This document shows, in pieces, positions 11,518-26,058 of a stretch of 64,000 nt of DNA (positions within the stretch are counted from its first letter, which is position 1; each line of letters opens with the position of its first letter). The stretch is from Elysia crispata. Lineage: Eukaryota > Mollusca > Gastropoda > Plakobranchidae. A program made the translations under genes and the position numbers. The notes below the pieces were generated by a model. It had not been told where the DNA came from. It saw nothing but the letters and a program-made list of their open reading frames with translations, and did no database searches. The stretch lies in contig JAWDGP010000459.1 in the NCBI GenBank assembly GCA_033675545.1, positions 1,457,501 through 1,521,500 on the forward strand. The letters run 5' to 3'.

Positions 11518-14500
11518 TTGTCCATCATACAAGTTGTCGAAACATGTTTCAGCTTTTTCCTCACCCATTATATTGTCCATCATACCAGTGGTCGAGAGAT
11601 ATTTCAGCTTTCCCTCACCCATAAGATTGTCCATCATATCAGTTTTCGAAACATTTTGCAGCTTTCCATCACCCATGATATTGTCCATCATACCAGTTGT
11701 CGAGAGATGTTTCAGCTCTTTTTCTCACCCATGATATTTTACACCATACGAGTTGTCGAGAGATGTTTCAGCTCTACCTCACCCATGATATTCTCCATCA
11801 TACCAGTTCTTGGAACATATTTCAGCTTTTTCCTACCCATGATATTGTCCATCAGACCAGTGGTCGAGAGATGTTTCAGCTTTCCCTCACCAATGATATT
11901 CTCCATCAAATCAGTTCTCGAAACATGTTTCAGCTCTCACTTACCTTTGATATTGTCCATCATATCAGTTGTTGAAACTTGTTTTATGTCTTTCCTCACC
12001 CATGATATTGTCCATTATACAAGTTGTTGAAACATGTTTTATGTCTTTCCTCACCCATGATATTGTACATCATACCAGTTGTCAGAAGATCTTTCCGTTC
12101 TTTCCTCACCCATAATATTGTTCATCAAATCTGTGCTCAAAAATTCTTTCAGCTCTCCCCCACTCTTAATATTGTCCATCATACAAGTTGTCGAAACATG
12201 TTTTATCTCTTTCCTTACCCATGATATTGTTCATCATACAAGTTGTCGAAACATGTTTTATCTCTTTCCTTACCCATGATATTTTTCATCAAATCTGTGC
12301 TCAAAAATTCTTTCAGCTCTCCCCCACTCTTGATATTGTCCATCATACAAGTTGTCGAAACATGTTTTATCTCTTTCCTTACCCATGATATTGTTCATCA
12401 TACAAGTTGTCAAAACATGTTTTATGTCTTTCCTCACCCATGATATTGTCCATCATATCAGCTGTCGGAGTTTGTTTTATCTCTTTTCTCACCGATGATA
12501 TTGTCCATCATATCAGGTGTCGAAACATGTTTTATCTCTTTCCTTACCCATGATATTGTCCAACATACCAGTTGTCAAAACATGTTTTATGTCTTTCCTC
12601 ACACATGATATTGTCCAACATACCAGTTGTCAAAACATGTTTTATGTCTTTCCTCACCCATGATATTGTCCATCATACCAGGTGTCGAAACATGTTTTAT
12701 CTCTTTCTTCACCCATGATATTGTCCATCATATCAGCTGTCGGAATTTGTTTTATCTCTTTTCTCACCGATGATATTGTCCATCATATTAGGTGTCGAAA
12801 GATGTTTTATCTCTTTCCTTACCCATGATATTGTCCAAAATACCAGTTGCCGAAACATGTTTTATGTCTTTCCTCACACATGATATTGTCCATCAAATCT
12901 GTGCTCATAAATTCTTTCAGCTCTCCCCAACTCTTGATATTGTCCATCATACAAGTTGTCGAAACATGTTTTATGTCTTTCCTCACCCATGATATTGTCC
13001 ATCATAACAGTTGTCGAAACATGTTTTATGTCTTTCTTCACCTATGATATTGTTCATCAACCCAGTTGTTGAAACATGTTTTATCTCTTTCTTCACCCAT
13101 GATATTGTCCATCATAACAGTTGTCGATAGATGCTGTTAGCTCTTTTCTCACCCCTGATATTGTCCATCATACCCAGTTGTTGAAATATGTTTTATGTAT
13201 TTCCTCACCCATGATATTGTTCATCATATCAGTTTTTGAAACATGTTTTATATCTTTCCTCACCTATGATATTGTTTATCATACCAGTTGTTGAAACATG
13301 TTTTATTTTTTTCCTTACCGATGATAATGTCCATCATACCAGTTGTTGAAAAATGTTTTATCTGTTTCCTCAATTATGATATTTTGCATTTTACCATTCT
13401 TGAAAACTTGTTTTTTGTCTTTCCTCACCCATGATGTTGTCAATCATAACAGTTTTTGAAACATGTTTTATATCTTTCCCCACCTATGATATTGTTTATC
13501 ATACCAGTTGTCGAAACATGTTTTATGTCTTTCCTCACCTATGATATTGTCCATCATACCAGTTGTCAAAACATGTTTTATCTCTTTCCTTACCCATGAT
13601 ATGGTCCATCATTCCAGTTGTTGAAAAATGTTTTATCTCGTACCTCACTCATGATATTGTCCATCATACCAGTTGTCGAGAGATGTTGTTAGCTCTTTTC
13701 TCACCCCTGATATTGTCCATCATACCAGTTGATGAAATATGTTTTATGTATTTTCTTACCCATGATATTGTTCATCATATCAGTTGTTGAAACATATTTT
13801 ATATCTTTCCTCACCTATGATATTGTTTATCATACCATTTGTTGAAAAATGTTTTATCTTTTCCCTCACCGATGATATTGTCCATCATATTAGTTGCTGA
13901 AACATGTCTTATGTCTTTCCTCACCCATGATATTGTTCATCATATCAGTTGTTGAATTCTTTTTTTGTGTCTTTCCTAACCTATAATATTGTTTATCATA
14001 CCAGTTGTTGAAACATGTTTTATCTTTTTCCTCACTGATGATAATGTCCATCATACCATTTGTTGAAACATGTTTTTAATCTGTTTCCTCAATTATGATA
14101 TTTTGCATTTTACCATTTATCAAAACTTGTTTTATGTCTTTCCCCAACCATGATGTTGTCCATCATACCAGTTGTCGAAACATGTTTTATCTCTTTCCTT
14201 ACCCATGATATAGTCCATCATACCAGTTGTTGAAAGATGTTTTATCTTTTTCCTCACCCATGATATTGTCCATCCTACCAGTTGTTGAAACATGTTTTAT
14301 CTCTTTCCTCACACATTATTTTTTGCATTTCACCATTTGTGAAAACTCGTTTTATGTCTTTCCTTACCCATGATATTGTCCATCATACCAGTATTTAAAA
14401 CATGTTTTATCTCGTACCTCACCCATGGTATTGTCCATCATACCAGTTGTCAAAACATGTTTTATGTCTTTCCTTACCCATGGTATTCCTCACCCATGAT

Positions 14501-17500
14501 ATTGTGCATCATACCAGTTGTTAAAACATGTTTTACCTTTTTGCTCACCCATGAAATTGTCCATCATACCAGTTGTTGAAAAACGTTTTATGTCTTTCCT
14601 CACCCAAGATATTGATTATCATACCTCATTTCAGAAGATATTTCAGCTCTTTCCTCACCAATGATATTGTCCATCATACCAGTTGTCAGAAGATGTTTTA
14701 TCTCTCCCTCACCCATGGTTTTGTCCATCATATCAGAATTCAGAAGATGTTTCAGCTCTTTCCCCACCCATGATATTGTCCATCATATCAGTTGTCGAAA
14801 CATGTTTTATCTCTTTCTTCACCTATGCTTTTGTCCATCATACCAATTGTCGAGAGATGTTTTAGCTCTTTTTCTCACCCATGATATTTTACACCATACG
14901 AGTTGTCGAGAGATGTTTCAGCTCTACCTCACCCATGATATTCTCCATCATACCTGTTCTTGAAACATATTTCAGCTTTTTCCTCACCCATGATATTGTC
15001 CATCATACCAGTGGGCGAGAGATGTTTCAGCTTTCCCTCACCTATGATATTCTCCATCAAATCAGTTCTCGAAACATGTTTCAGCTCTCCCTTACCTTTG
15101 ATATTGTCCATCATACCAGTTGTTGAAACATGTTTTATGTCTTTCCTCACCCATGATATTGTCCATCATATCAGTTGTTGAAACATGTTTTATGTCTTTC
15201 CTCACCCATGATATTGTACATCATACCAGTTGTCAGAAGATCTTTCCGTTCTTTCCTCACCCATGATATTGTTCATCAAATCTGTGCTCAAAAATTCTTT
15301 CAGCTCTCCCCCACTCTTGATATTGTCCATCATACAAGTTGTCGAAACATGTTTTATGTCTTTCCTTACCCATGATATTGTTCATCATACAAGTTGTCGA
15401 AACATGTTTTATCTCTTTCCTTACCCATGATTTTGTCCATCAAATCTGTGCTCAAAAAATGTTTCAGCTCTCCCCCACTCTTGATATTGTCCATTATGCA
15501 AGTTGTCGAAACATGTTTTATCTCTTTCCTTAAGCATGATATTGTTCATCATACAAGTTGTCAAAACATGTTTTATGTCTTTCCTAACTCATGATATTGT
15601 CCATCATATCAGCTGTCGGAGTTTGTTTTATCTCTTTTCTCACCGATGATATTGTCCATCATATCAGGTGTCGAAACATGTTTTATCTCTTTCCTTACCC
15701 ATGATATTGTCCAACATACCAGTTGTCGAAACATGTTTTATGTCTTTCCTCACACATGATATTGTCCATCATACCAGTTGTCAAAACATGTTTTATTTCT
15801 TTCCTCACCCATGATATTGTCCATCATACCAGGTGTCGAAACATGTTTTATCTCTTTCTTCACCCATGATATTGTCCATTATATCAGCTGTCGAAACATG
15901 TTTTATCTCTTTCCTAAACCATGATATTGTCCAACATACCAGTTGCCGAAACGTGTTTTATGTCTTTCCTCACACATGATATTGTCCATCATAACAGTTG
16001 TTGAAACATGTTTTATCTCTTTCCTTACCCATGATATTGTTCATCATACAAGTTGTCGAAACATGTTTTATCTCTTTCCATACCCATGATATTGTCCATC
16101 AAATCTGTGCTCAAAAATTCTTTCAGCTCTCCCCCACTCTTGATATTGTCCATCATACAAGTTGTCGAATTATGTTTTCTGTCTTTCCTCACCCATGATA
16201 TTGTCCATCATAACAGTTGTCGAAACATGTTTTATGTCTTTCCTCACCTATGATATTGTCCATCATAACAGTTTTCGAAACATGTTTTATGTCTTTCCTC
16301 ACCTATGATATTGTCCATCATAACAGTTGTTAAAAAATGTTTTATCTGTTTCCTCAATTATGATATTTTGCATTTTACCATTTGTGAAAACTTGTTTTAT
16401 GTATTTCCTCACCTATGATATTGTCCATCATACCAGGTGTCGAAACATGCTTTATCTCTTTCCTTACCCATGATATTGTCCATAAATTCTGTGCTCAAAA
16501 TTTCTTTCAGCTCTCCCCCACTCTTGATATTGTCCATCATACAAGTTTTCGAAACATGTTTTATGTCTTTCCTCACCCATGATATTGTCCATCATAACAG
16601 TTGTCGAAACATGTTTTATGTCTTTCCTCACCTATGATATTGTTCATCATACCAGTTGTCGAGAGATGTTGTTAGCTCTTTTCTCACCCCTGATATTGTC
16701 CATCATACCAGTTGATGAAATATGTTTTATGTATTTTCTTACCCATGATATTGTTTATCATATCAGTTGTTGAAACATATTTTATATCTTTCCTCACCTA
16801 TGATATTGTTTATCATACCATTTGTTGAAAAATGTTTTATCTTTTTCCTCACCGATGATATTGTCCATCATATTAGTTGCTGAAACATGTCTTATGTCTT
16901 TCCTCACCCATGATATTGTTCATCATATCAGTTGTTGAATTCTTTTTTTGTGTCTTTCCTAACCTATAATATTGTTTATCATACCAGTTGTTGAAACATG
17001 TTTTATCTTTTTCCTCACTGATGATAATGTCCATCATACCATTTGTTGAAACATGTTTTTAATTTGTTTCCTCAATTATGATATTTTGCATTTTACCATT
17101 TATCAAAACTTGTTTTATGTCTTTCCCCAACCATGATGTTGTCCATCATACCAGTTGTCGAAACATGTTTTATCTCTTTCCTTACCCATGATATAGTCCA
17201 TCATACCAGTTGTTGAAAGATGTTTTATCTTTTTCCTCACCCATGATATTGTCCATCCTACTAGTTGTTGAAACATGTTTTATCTCTTTCCTCACACATT
17301 ATTTTTTGCATTTCACCATTTGTCAAAACTCGTTTTATGTCTTTCCTTACCCATGATATTGTCCATCATACCAGTATTTAAAACATGTTTTATCTCGTAC
17401 CTCACCCATGGTATTGTCCATCATACCAGTTGTCAAAACATGTTTTATGTCTTTCCTTACCCATGGTATTCCTCACCCATGATATTGTGCATCATACCAG

Positions 17501-20500
17501 TTGTTAAAACATGTTTTACCTTTTTGCTCACCCATGAAATTGTCCATCATACCAGTTGTTGAAAAACGTTTTATGTCTTTCCTCACCCAAGATATTGATT
17601 ATCATACCTCATTTCAGAAGATATTTCAGCTCTTTCCTCACCAATGATATTGTCCATCATACCAGTTGTCAGAAGATGTTTTATCTCTCACTCACCCATG
17701 GTTTTGTCCATCATATCAGAATTCAGAAGATGTTTCAGCTCTTTCCCCACCCATGATATTGTCCATCATATCAGTTGTCGAAACATGTTTTATCTCTTTC
17801 TTCACCTATGCTTTTGTCCATCATACCAATTGTCGAGAGATGTTTTAGCTCTTTTTCTCAACCATGATATTTTACACCATACGAGTTGTCGAGAGATGTT
17901 TCAGCTCTACCTCACCCATGATATTCTCCATCATACCTGTTTTTGAAACATATTTCAGCTTTTTCCTCACCCATGATATTGTCCATCATACCAGTGGTCG
18001 AGAGATGTTTCAGCTTTCCCTCACCTATGATATTCTCCATCAAATCAGTTCTCGAAACATGTTTCAGCTCTCCCTTACCTTTGATATTGTCCATCATACC
18101 AGTTGTTGAAACATGTTTTATGTCTTTCCTCACCCATGATATTGTCCATCATACCAGTTGTTGAAACATGTTTTATGTCTTTCCTCACCCATGATATTGT
18201 ACATCATACCAGTTGTCAGAAGATCTTTCCGTTCTTTCCTCACCCATGATATTGTTCATCAAATCTGTGCTCAAAAATTCTTTCAGCTCTCCCCCACTCT
18301 TGATATTGTCCATCATACAAGTTGTCGAAACATGTTTTATGTCTTTCCTTACCCATGATATTGTTCATCATACAAGTTGTTGAAACATGTTTTATCTCTT
18401 TCCTTACCCATGATTTTGTCCATCAAATCTGTGCTCAAAAAATGTTTCAGCTCTCCCCCACTCTTGATATTGTCCATTATGCAAGTTGTCGAAACATGTT
18501 TTATCTCTTTCCTTAAGCATGATATTGTTCATCATACAAGTTGTCAAAACATGTTTTATGTCTTTCCTAACTCATGATATTGTCCATCATATCAGCTGTC
18601 GGAGTTTGTTTTATCTCTTTCCTTACCCATGATATTGTCCACCAAATCTGTGCTCAAAAATTCTTTCAGCTCTCCCCCACTCTTGATATTGTCCATAATA
18701 CAAGTTTTCGAAACATGTTTTATGTCTTTCCTCACCCATGATATTGTCCATCATAAGAGTTGTCGAAACATGTTTTATGTCTTTCCTCACCTATGATATT
18801 GTTCATCATACCAGTTGATGAAACATGTTTTATCTTTTTTCTCACCGATGATAATGTTCATCGTACCAGTTGTTGAAAAATGTTTTATCTGTTTCCTCAA
18901 TTATGATATTTTGCATTTTACCATTTGTGAAAACTTGTTTTATGTCTTTCCTCACCTATGATATTATCCATCATACCAGTTGTTGAGAGATGTTGTTAGC
19001 TCTATTCTCACCCCAGATATTGTCCATCATACCAGTTGTTGAAATATGTTTTATGTATTTTCTTACCCATGATATTGTTTATCATATCAGTTGTTGAAAC
19101 ATATTTTATATCTTTCCTCACCTATGATATTGTTTATCATACCATTTGTTGAAAAATGTTTTATCTTTTTCCTCACCGATGATATTGTCCATCATATTAG
19201 TTGCTGAAACATGTCTTATGTCTTTCCTCACCCATGATATTGTTCATCATATCAGTTGTTGAATTCTTTTTTTGTGTCTTTCCTAACCTATAATATTGTT
19301 TATCATACCAGTTGTTGAAACATGTTTTATCTTTTTCCTCACTGATGATAATGTCCATCATACCATTTGTTGAAACATGTTTTTAATTTGTTTCCTCAAT
19401 TATGATATTTTGCATTTTACCATTTATCAAAACTTGTTTTATGTCTTTCCCCAACCATGATGTTGTCCATCATACCAGTTGTCGAAACATGTTTTATCTC
19501 TTTCCTTACCCATGATATAGTCCATCATACCAGTTGTTGAAAGATGTTTTATCTTTTTCCTCACCCATGATATTGTCCATCCTACTAGTTGTTGAAACAT
19601 GTTTTATCTCTTTCCTCACACATTATTTTTTGCATTTCACCATTTGTCAAAACTCGTTTTATGTCTTTCCTTACCCATGATATTGTCCATCATACCAGTA
19701 TTTAAAACATGTTTTATCTCGTACCTCACCCATGGTATTGTCCATCATACCAGTTGTCAAAACATGTTTTATGTCTTTCCTTACCCATGGTATTCCTCAC
19801 CCATGATATTGTGCATCATACCAGTTGTTAAAACATGTTTTACCTTTTTGCTCACCCATGAAATTGTCCATCATACCAGTTGTTGAAAAACGTTTTATGT
19901 CTTTCCTCACCCAAGATATTGATTATCATACCTCATTTCAGAAGATATTTCAGCTCTTTCCTCACCAATGATATTGTCCATCATACCAGTTGTCAGAAGA
20001 TGTTTTATCTCTCACTCACCCATGGTTTTGTCCATCATATCAGAATTCAGAAGATGTTTCAGCTCTTTCCTCACCCATGATATTGTCCATCATACCAGTT
20101 GTCAAATCATATTTTATCTTTTTCCTCACCTATGCTTTTGTCCATCATACCAGTTGTCGAGAGATGTTTCAGCTCTTTTTCTCACCCATGATATTTTACA
20201 CCATACGAGTTGTCGAGTGATGTTTCAGCTCTACCTCATCCATGATATTCTCCATCATACCAGTTCTTGGAACATATTTCAGCTTTTTCCTCACCCATGA
20301 TATTGTCCATCATACCAGTGGTCGAGAGATGTTTCAGCTTTCCCTCACCTATGATATTCTCCATCAAATCAGTTCTCGAAACATGTTTCAGCTCTCCCTT
20401 ACCTTTGATATTGTCCATCATACCAGTTGTTGAAACATGTTTTATGTCTTTCCTCACCCATGATATTGTCCATCATACCAGTTGTTGAAACATGTTTTAT

Positions 20501-23500
20501 GTCTTTCCTCACCCATGATATTGTACATCATACCAGTTGTCAGAAGATCTTTCCGTTCTTTCCTCACCCATGATATTGTTCATCAAATCTGTGCTCAAAA
20601 ATTCTTTCAGCTCTCCCCCACTCTTGATATTGTCCATCATACAAGTTGTCGAAACATGTTTTATGTCTTTCCTTACCCATGATATTGTTCATCATACAAG
20701 TTGTTGAAACATGTTTTATCTCTTTCCTTACCCATGATTTTGTCCATCAAATCTGTGCTCAAAAAATGTTTCAGCTCTCCCCCACTCTTGATATTGTCCA
20801 TTATGCAAGTTGTCGAAACATGTTTTATCTCTTTCCTTAAGCATGATATTGTTCATCATACAAGTTGTCAAAACATGTTTTATGTCTTTCCTAACTCATG
20901 ATATTGTCCATCATATCAGCTGTCGGAGTTTGTTTTATCTCTTTTCTCAACCATGATATTGTTCACCAAATCTGTGCTCAAAAATTCTTTCAGCTCTCCC
21001 CCACTCTTGATATTGTCCAACATACAAGTTTTCGAAACATGTTTTATGTCTTTCCTCACCCATGATATTGTCCATCATAAGAGTTGTCGAAACATGTTTT
21101 ATGTCTTTCCTCACCCATGATATTGTCCATCATACCAGGTGTCGAAACATGTTTTATCTCTTTCTTCACCCATGATATTGTCCATTATATCAGCTGTCGA
21201 AACATGTTTTATCTCTTTCCTTAACCATGATATTGTCCAACATACCAGTTGCCGAAACATGTTTTATGTCTTTCCTCACACATGATATTGTCCATCATAA
21301 CAGTTGTCGAAACATGTTTTATCTCTTTCCTTACCCATGATATTGTTCATCATACAAGTTGTCGAAACATGTTTTATCTCTTTCCATACCCATGATATTG
21401 TCCATCAAATCTGTGCTCAAAAATTCTTTCAGCTCTCCCCCACTCTTGATATTGTCCATCATACAAGTTGTCGAATTATGTTTAATGTCTTTCCTCACCC
21501 ATGATATTGTCCATCATAACAGTTGTCGAAACATGTTTTATGTCTTTCCTCACCTATGATATTGTCCATCATAACAGTTGTCGAAACATGTTTTATGTCT
21601 TTCCTCACCTATGATATTGACCATCATAACAGTTGTTGAAAAATGTTTTATCTGTTTCCTCAATTATGATATTTTGCATTTTACCATTTGTGAAAACTTG
21701 TTTTATGTCTTTCCTCACCTATGATATTGTCCATCATACCAGGTGTCGAAACATGTTTTATCTCTTTCCTTACCCATGATATTGTCCACCAAATCTGTGC
21801 TCAAAAATTCTTTCAGCTCTCCCCCACTCTTGATATTGTCCATAATACAAGTTTTCGAAACATGTTTTATGTCTTTCCTCACCCATGATATTGTCCATCA
21901 TAAGAGTTGTCGAAACATGTTTTATGTCTTTCCTCACCTATGATATTGTTCATCATACCAGTTGATGAAACATGTTTTATCTTTTTTCTCACCGATGATA
22001 ATGTTCATCGTACCAGTTGTTGAAAAATGTTTTATCTGTTTCCTCAATTATGATATTTTGCATTTTACCATTTGTGAAAACTTGTTTTATGTCTTTCCTC
22101 ACCTATGATATTATCCATCATACCAGTTGTTGAGAGATGTTGTTAGCTCTATTCTCACCCCAGATATTGTCCATCATACCAGTTGTTGAAATATGTTTTA
22201 TGTATTTTCTTACCCATGATATTGTTCATCATACAAGTTGTCAAAACATGTTTTATGTCTTTCTTCACCCATGATATTGTCCATCATATCAGCTGTCAGA
22301 GTTTGTTTGATCTCTTTTCTCACCGATGATAATGTCCATCATATTAGTTGTTGAAACATGTGTTATGTCTTTCCTTACCCACTATATTGTTCATCATATC
22401 AGTTGTTGAATTTTTTTTTTGTGTCTTTCCTAACCTATAATATTGTTCATCATACCAGTTGTTGAAACATGTTTTTAATCTGTTTCCTCAATTATGATAT
22501 TTTGCATTTTATCATTTTTAAAAACTTGTTTTATGTCTTTCCCCAACCATGATATAGTCCATCATACCAGTTTTCGAAACATGTTTTATCTCTTTCTTCA
22601 CCCATGATATTGTCCATCCTATCAGCTGTCGGATTTTGTTTTATCTCTTTTCTCAACCATGATATTGTCCATTATACCAGGTGTCGAAACATGTTTTATC
22701 TCTTTCCTCACACATGATATTGTCCATCATAACAGTTGTCGAAACATGTTTTATCTCTTTCCTCACCCATGATATTGTCCATCATACCAGGTGTCGAAAC
22801 ATGTTTTATCTCTTTCTTCACCCATGATATTGTTCATCATACAAGTTGTCGAAACATGTTTTATCTCTTTCCTTACCCATGATATGTGCTCAAAAATTCT
22901 TTCAGCTCTCCCCCACTCTTGATATTGTCCATCATACAAGTTGTCGAAACATCTTTTATGTCTTTCCTCACCCATGATATTGTCCATCATTTCAGTTGTC
23001 GAAACATGTTTTATGTCTTTCCTCACCTATGATATTGTCTATCATAACAGTTGTCGAAACATGTTTTATGTCTTTCCTCACCTATGATAATGTTCATCAA
23101 CCCAGTTGTTGAAACATGTTTTATCTCTTTCCTCACCTATGATATTGTTCATCATACCAGTTGTTGAAACATGCTATATATCTTTCCTCACCCATGATGT
23201 TGTCCATCATACCAGTTGTCGAAACATGTTTTATCTCTTTCCTCACCTATGATATTGTTCATCAACCCAGTTGTTGAAACATGTTTTATCTCTTTCCTCA
23301 CCTATGATATTGTTCATCAACCCAGTTGTCGAAACATGTTTTATTTCTTTCCTTACCCATAATATTATCCATCATAACAGTTGTTGAAACCTGTTTTATC
23401 TCGTACCTCACTCATAATATTGTCAATCATACCAGTTGTCGAGAGATGTTGTTAGCTCTTTCCTCACCCCTTATATTGTCCATCATACCAGTTGTTGAAA

Positions 23501-25205
23501 TATGTTTTATGTATTTTCTTACCCATGATATTGTTCATCATATCAGTTGTTGAAACATGTTTTATATCTTTCCTAACCTATGATATTGTTCATCATACCA
23601 TTTGTTGAAAAATGTTTTATCTTTTTCCTCACCGATGATAATGTCCATCATATTAGTTGTTGAAACATGTCTTATGTCTTTCCTCACTCATGATATTGTT
23701 CATCATATCAGTTGTTGAATTTTTTTTGTGTCTTTCCTAACCTTTAATATTGTTCATCATACCAGATGTTTAAACATGTTTTTAGTCTGTTTTCTCAATT
23801 ATGATATTTTGCATTTTACCATTTGTCAAAACTTTTTTTATGTCTTTCCCTAACCCCAATGTTGTCCATCATACCAGTTGTCGTAACATGTTTTCTCTCA
23901 TTCCTCACCCATGATATTATCCATCATACCAGTTGTCGAAATATGTTTTATCTCTTTCCTTACCCATGATATAGTCCATCATACCAGTTGTTGAAACATG
24001 TTTTATCTTTTTCCTCACCCATGATATTGTCCATCATACCAGTTGTTGAAACATGTTTTATCTCTTTCCTCACATATGATTTTTTGCATTTCACCATTTG
24101 TCAAAACTCGTTTTATGTCTTTCCTTACCCATGATATTGTCCATCATACCAGTTTTTGAAACATGTTTTATCTCGTACCTCACCCATGGTATTGTCCATC
24201 ATACCAGTTGTCAAAACATGCTTTATGTCTTTCCTTACCCATGGTATTCCCCATAATACCAGTTTTCGAAACATTTTTTATGTCTTTCCTCACCCATGAT
24301 ATTGTCCATCATACCAGTTGTCAAATCATATTTTATCTTTTTCCTCACCCATGATTTTGTGCGTCATACCAGTTTTTGAAACATGTTTTACCTTTTTCCT
24401 CAACCATGAAATTGTCCATCATACCAGTTGTTGAAAAATGTTTTATGTCTTTCCTCACCCAAGATATTGTTTATCATACCTCATTTCAGAAGATGTTTCA
24501 GCTCTTTCCCCACCCATGATATTGTCCATCATACCAGTTGTTGAAACATGTTTTATCTTTTTCCTCACCCATGATATTGTCCATCATACCAGTTGTTGAA
24601 ACATGTTTTATCTCTTTCCTCACATATGATTTTTTGCATTTCACCATTTGTCAAAACTCGTTTTATGTCTTAATTCAGAAGATGTTTCAGCTCTTTCCCC
24701 ACCCATTATATTGTCCATCATATCAGTTTTCGAAACATGTTTTATCTCTTTCTTCACCTATGCTTTTGTCCATTATACCAGTTGTCGAAACATGTTTTAT
24801 CTCTTTCATCACCCATGATATTGTCCAACATACCAGTTGTCGAAACATGTTTTATCTCTTTCCTTACCCTCTATGTTGTCTATCATACCAATTGTCTAAA
24901 GATGTTTCATTTCTCCCTCACCCATGATCTTGTCCATTATATCAGTTGCCGAGAGATGTTTCAGCTCTCCCTCACTCATGATATTGTCCATCATACCAAT
25001 TGTCTTAAGATGTTTCATTTCTCCCTCATCCATGATATTGTCCATTATACCAACTGTGTAAAGATGTTTCATTTTCCCCTTACGCTTGATATTGTTGATC
25101 ATATCAGTTGTCAAATGTTTTATCTCTTTCCTCACCCATAAAATTTTCCATCATACCAGTTGTCGAAAGATGTTTTAGCTCTCCCTCATCTATGATGTTG
25201 TCTAT
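11518..25205. repeat. 13.7 kb satellite array, 55-bp monomer, about 250 copies
   Basis: The array is made of head-to-tail monomers of 55 bp built on 'catgatattgtccatcata' followed by 'ccagttgtcgaaacatg' and 'ttttatctctttcctcacc'. Monomer variants differ at defined places: an 'aaatctgtgctcaaaaattc' type, an 'aattatgatattttgcattt' type, and edge monomers ending in 'tttcagctctccctcaccc'. The edge monomers resemble the short array at 0.86-1.13 kb and are the most diverged, as expected when the centre is homogenised. Because 55 is not divisible by three, the frame rotates between units; the many 60-135 codon frames here share no consistent peptide period of one monomer and are not taken as genes. 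It occupies intron 1 of the broken unit-1 gene. Confidence 0.97.
11741..20198. repeat. Higher-order repeats inside the satellite: 3150, 2983 and 2324 bp
   Basis: The distinctive monomer containing 'gatattttacaccatacg' recurs at about 11741, 14891, 17874 and 20198, which gives spacings of 3150, 2983 and 2324 bp. Other markers agree: the segment with 'ttacccatggtattcctcac' recurs near 14480, 17460 and 19785 (spacings 2983 and 2324). The 659-bp difference between the last two spacings is close to 12 monomers. The second and third copies are nearly identical over long stretches, so block duplication was recent. A partial fourth copy runs from 20198 to about 22200. Confidence 0.9.
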
Positions 25206-26000
25206 TAGAAAATGTAGTTTTTGAGCTTTGCACCTATGTAGAAGGATTACACTCATTTTAGCTCTATAGAGCAATTTATCTTTTTTCTCTATCCGTTAGT
25301 TTGATCGTCAATTTATGTTGGTGTTGTTTATTTCTCTTAAATGATTTATTTCCTTATACGTCTTTACCATTTATTGTCAAATAAATGACATTTTTTTCAT
25401 ATTGGACGCGCTCTGTTCAATCGATATGCGTGGTTTTGAACTTCCAAAGAAGGTCACGAAACAAATCTTAGGATAAGGGTTATATATTTAATTCTTTCCC
25501 TCCATGCACCATCATGCACCCGCAATTTATTTCTGATTCTTCTTAATGGATTTGTTTTTGTGTAGCACTGAATGGTGCTGAATATTTTCTGGCGACATGA
25601 CTTATGAGACTAGTCGATCACGCTATGCCGTTTGTGAGATTTAATTTCACAATTACATACCTGCGAGTTTAGATCAGTGTTCTGAATTTTGTCTTCTATC
25701 GTTATTGTTGGTAAATGCTGTAATCTTCTATATTCTGTCATGGTCATTTCATCTCTATACACGAACAATTTGTATGAACCCGTTGTCCTGTCTACTTTTA
25801 TCACTATACTTTGAAAACTCAGAAACTATTTCATGTAGACTGAACAAACGATAAGATGCAACTTGCGTTAGTTTTTGAGGTACTAATTTTGAATGAGAGA
25901 TAGGAGTAGGAATTCTTTTTGTTTTTATATATATAAAAACAATAACAAATCATTGCAAAAGCCTCACCTCCTAATACTACCTGCAATCATTATACCGTAC
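25206..26000. other. Rest of intron 1, unit 1
   Basis: AT-rich sequence with no gene recognised. Bases 25870-26000 align to about 1520-1642, the intron next to exon 1 of unit 0, including 'ccgtacc' at the donor. Confidence 0.55.
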
Positions 26001-26058
26001 CTTGTGACACCAATAAACAAGCCATAATGCAGGCTAAATAGATAAAACACTCCTTCAA
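26001..26058 (-). pseudogene. Exon 1 of unit 1, start codon lost
   Basis: Homologue of exon 1 at 1643-1697. The frame is open for 19 codons and keeps the core FIYLACIMACLLVSQ and the donor GTACGG. The position of the ATG reads TTG (plus strand 'caa' at 26056-26058). The next ATG is codon 12, which would leave too short a hydrophobic stretch for a normal signal peptide. No exon 2-5 homologue was found between here and unit 0, so this first exon seems to have no gene body. The 13.7 kb satellite lies directly downstream in the intron. Confidence 0.7.

Noticed and set aside
11518-25205. Many open frames of 60-135 codons on both strands of the satellite, as a possible repetitive protein gene
   Set aside because: The 55-bp period shifts the frame at every monomer, so no peptide repeat with one-monomer period is kept, and monomer indels break frames freely. 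The frames follow from low stop content of the monomer.
11518-25205. CRISPR-like array
   Set aside because: The repeats are contiguous with no unique spacers, and the sequence is eukaryotic with introns.
11518-25205. Hammerhead ribozyme in the satellite monomer ('gtcgaaac' and 'atgatg' pieces)
   Set aside because: The required CTGATGA and GAAA core segments do not occur in the right order with closing stems on either strand.
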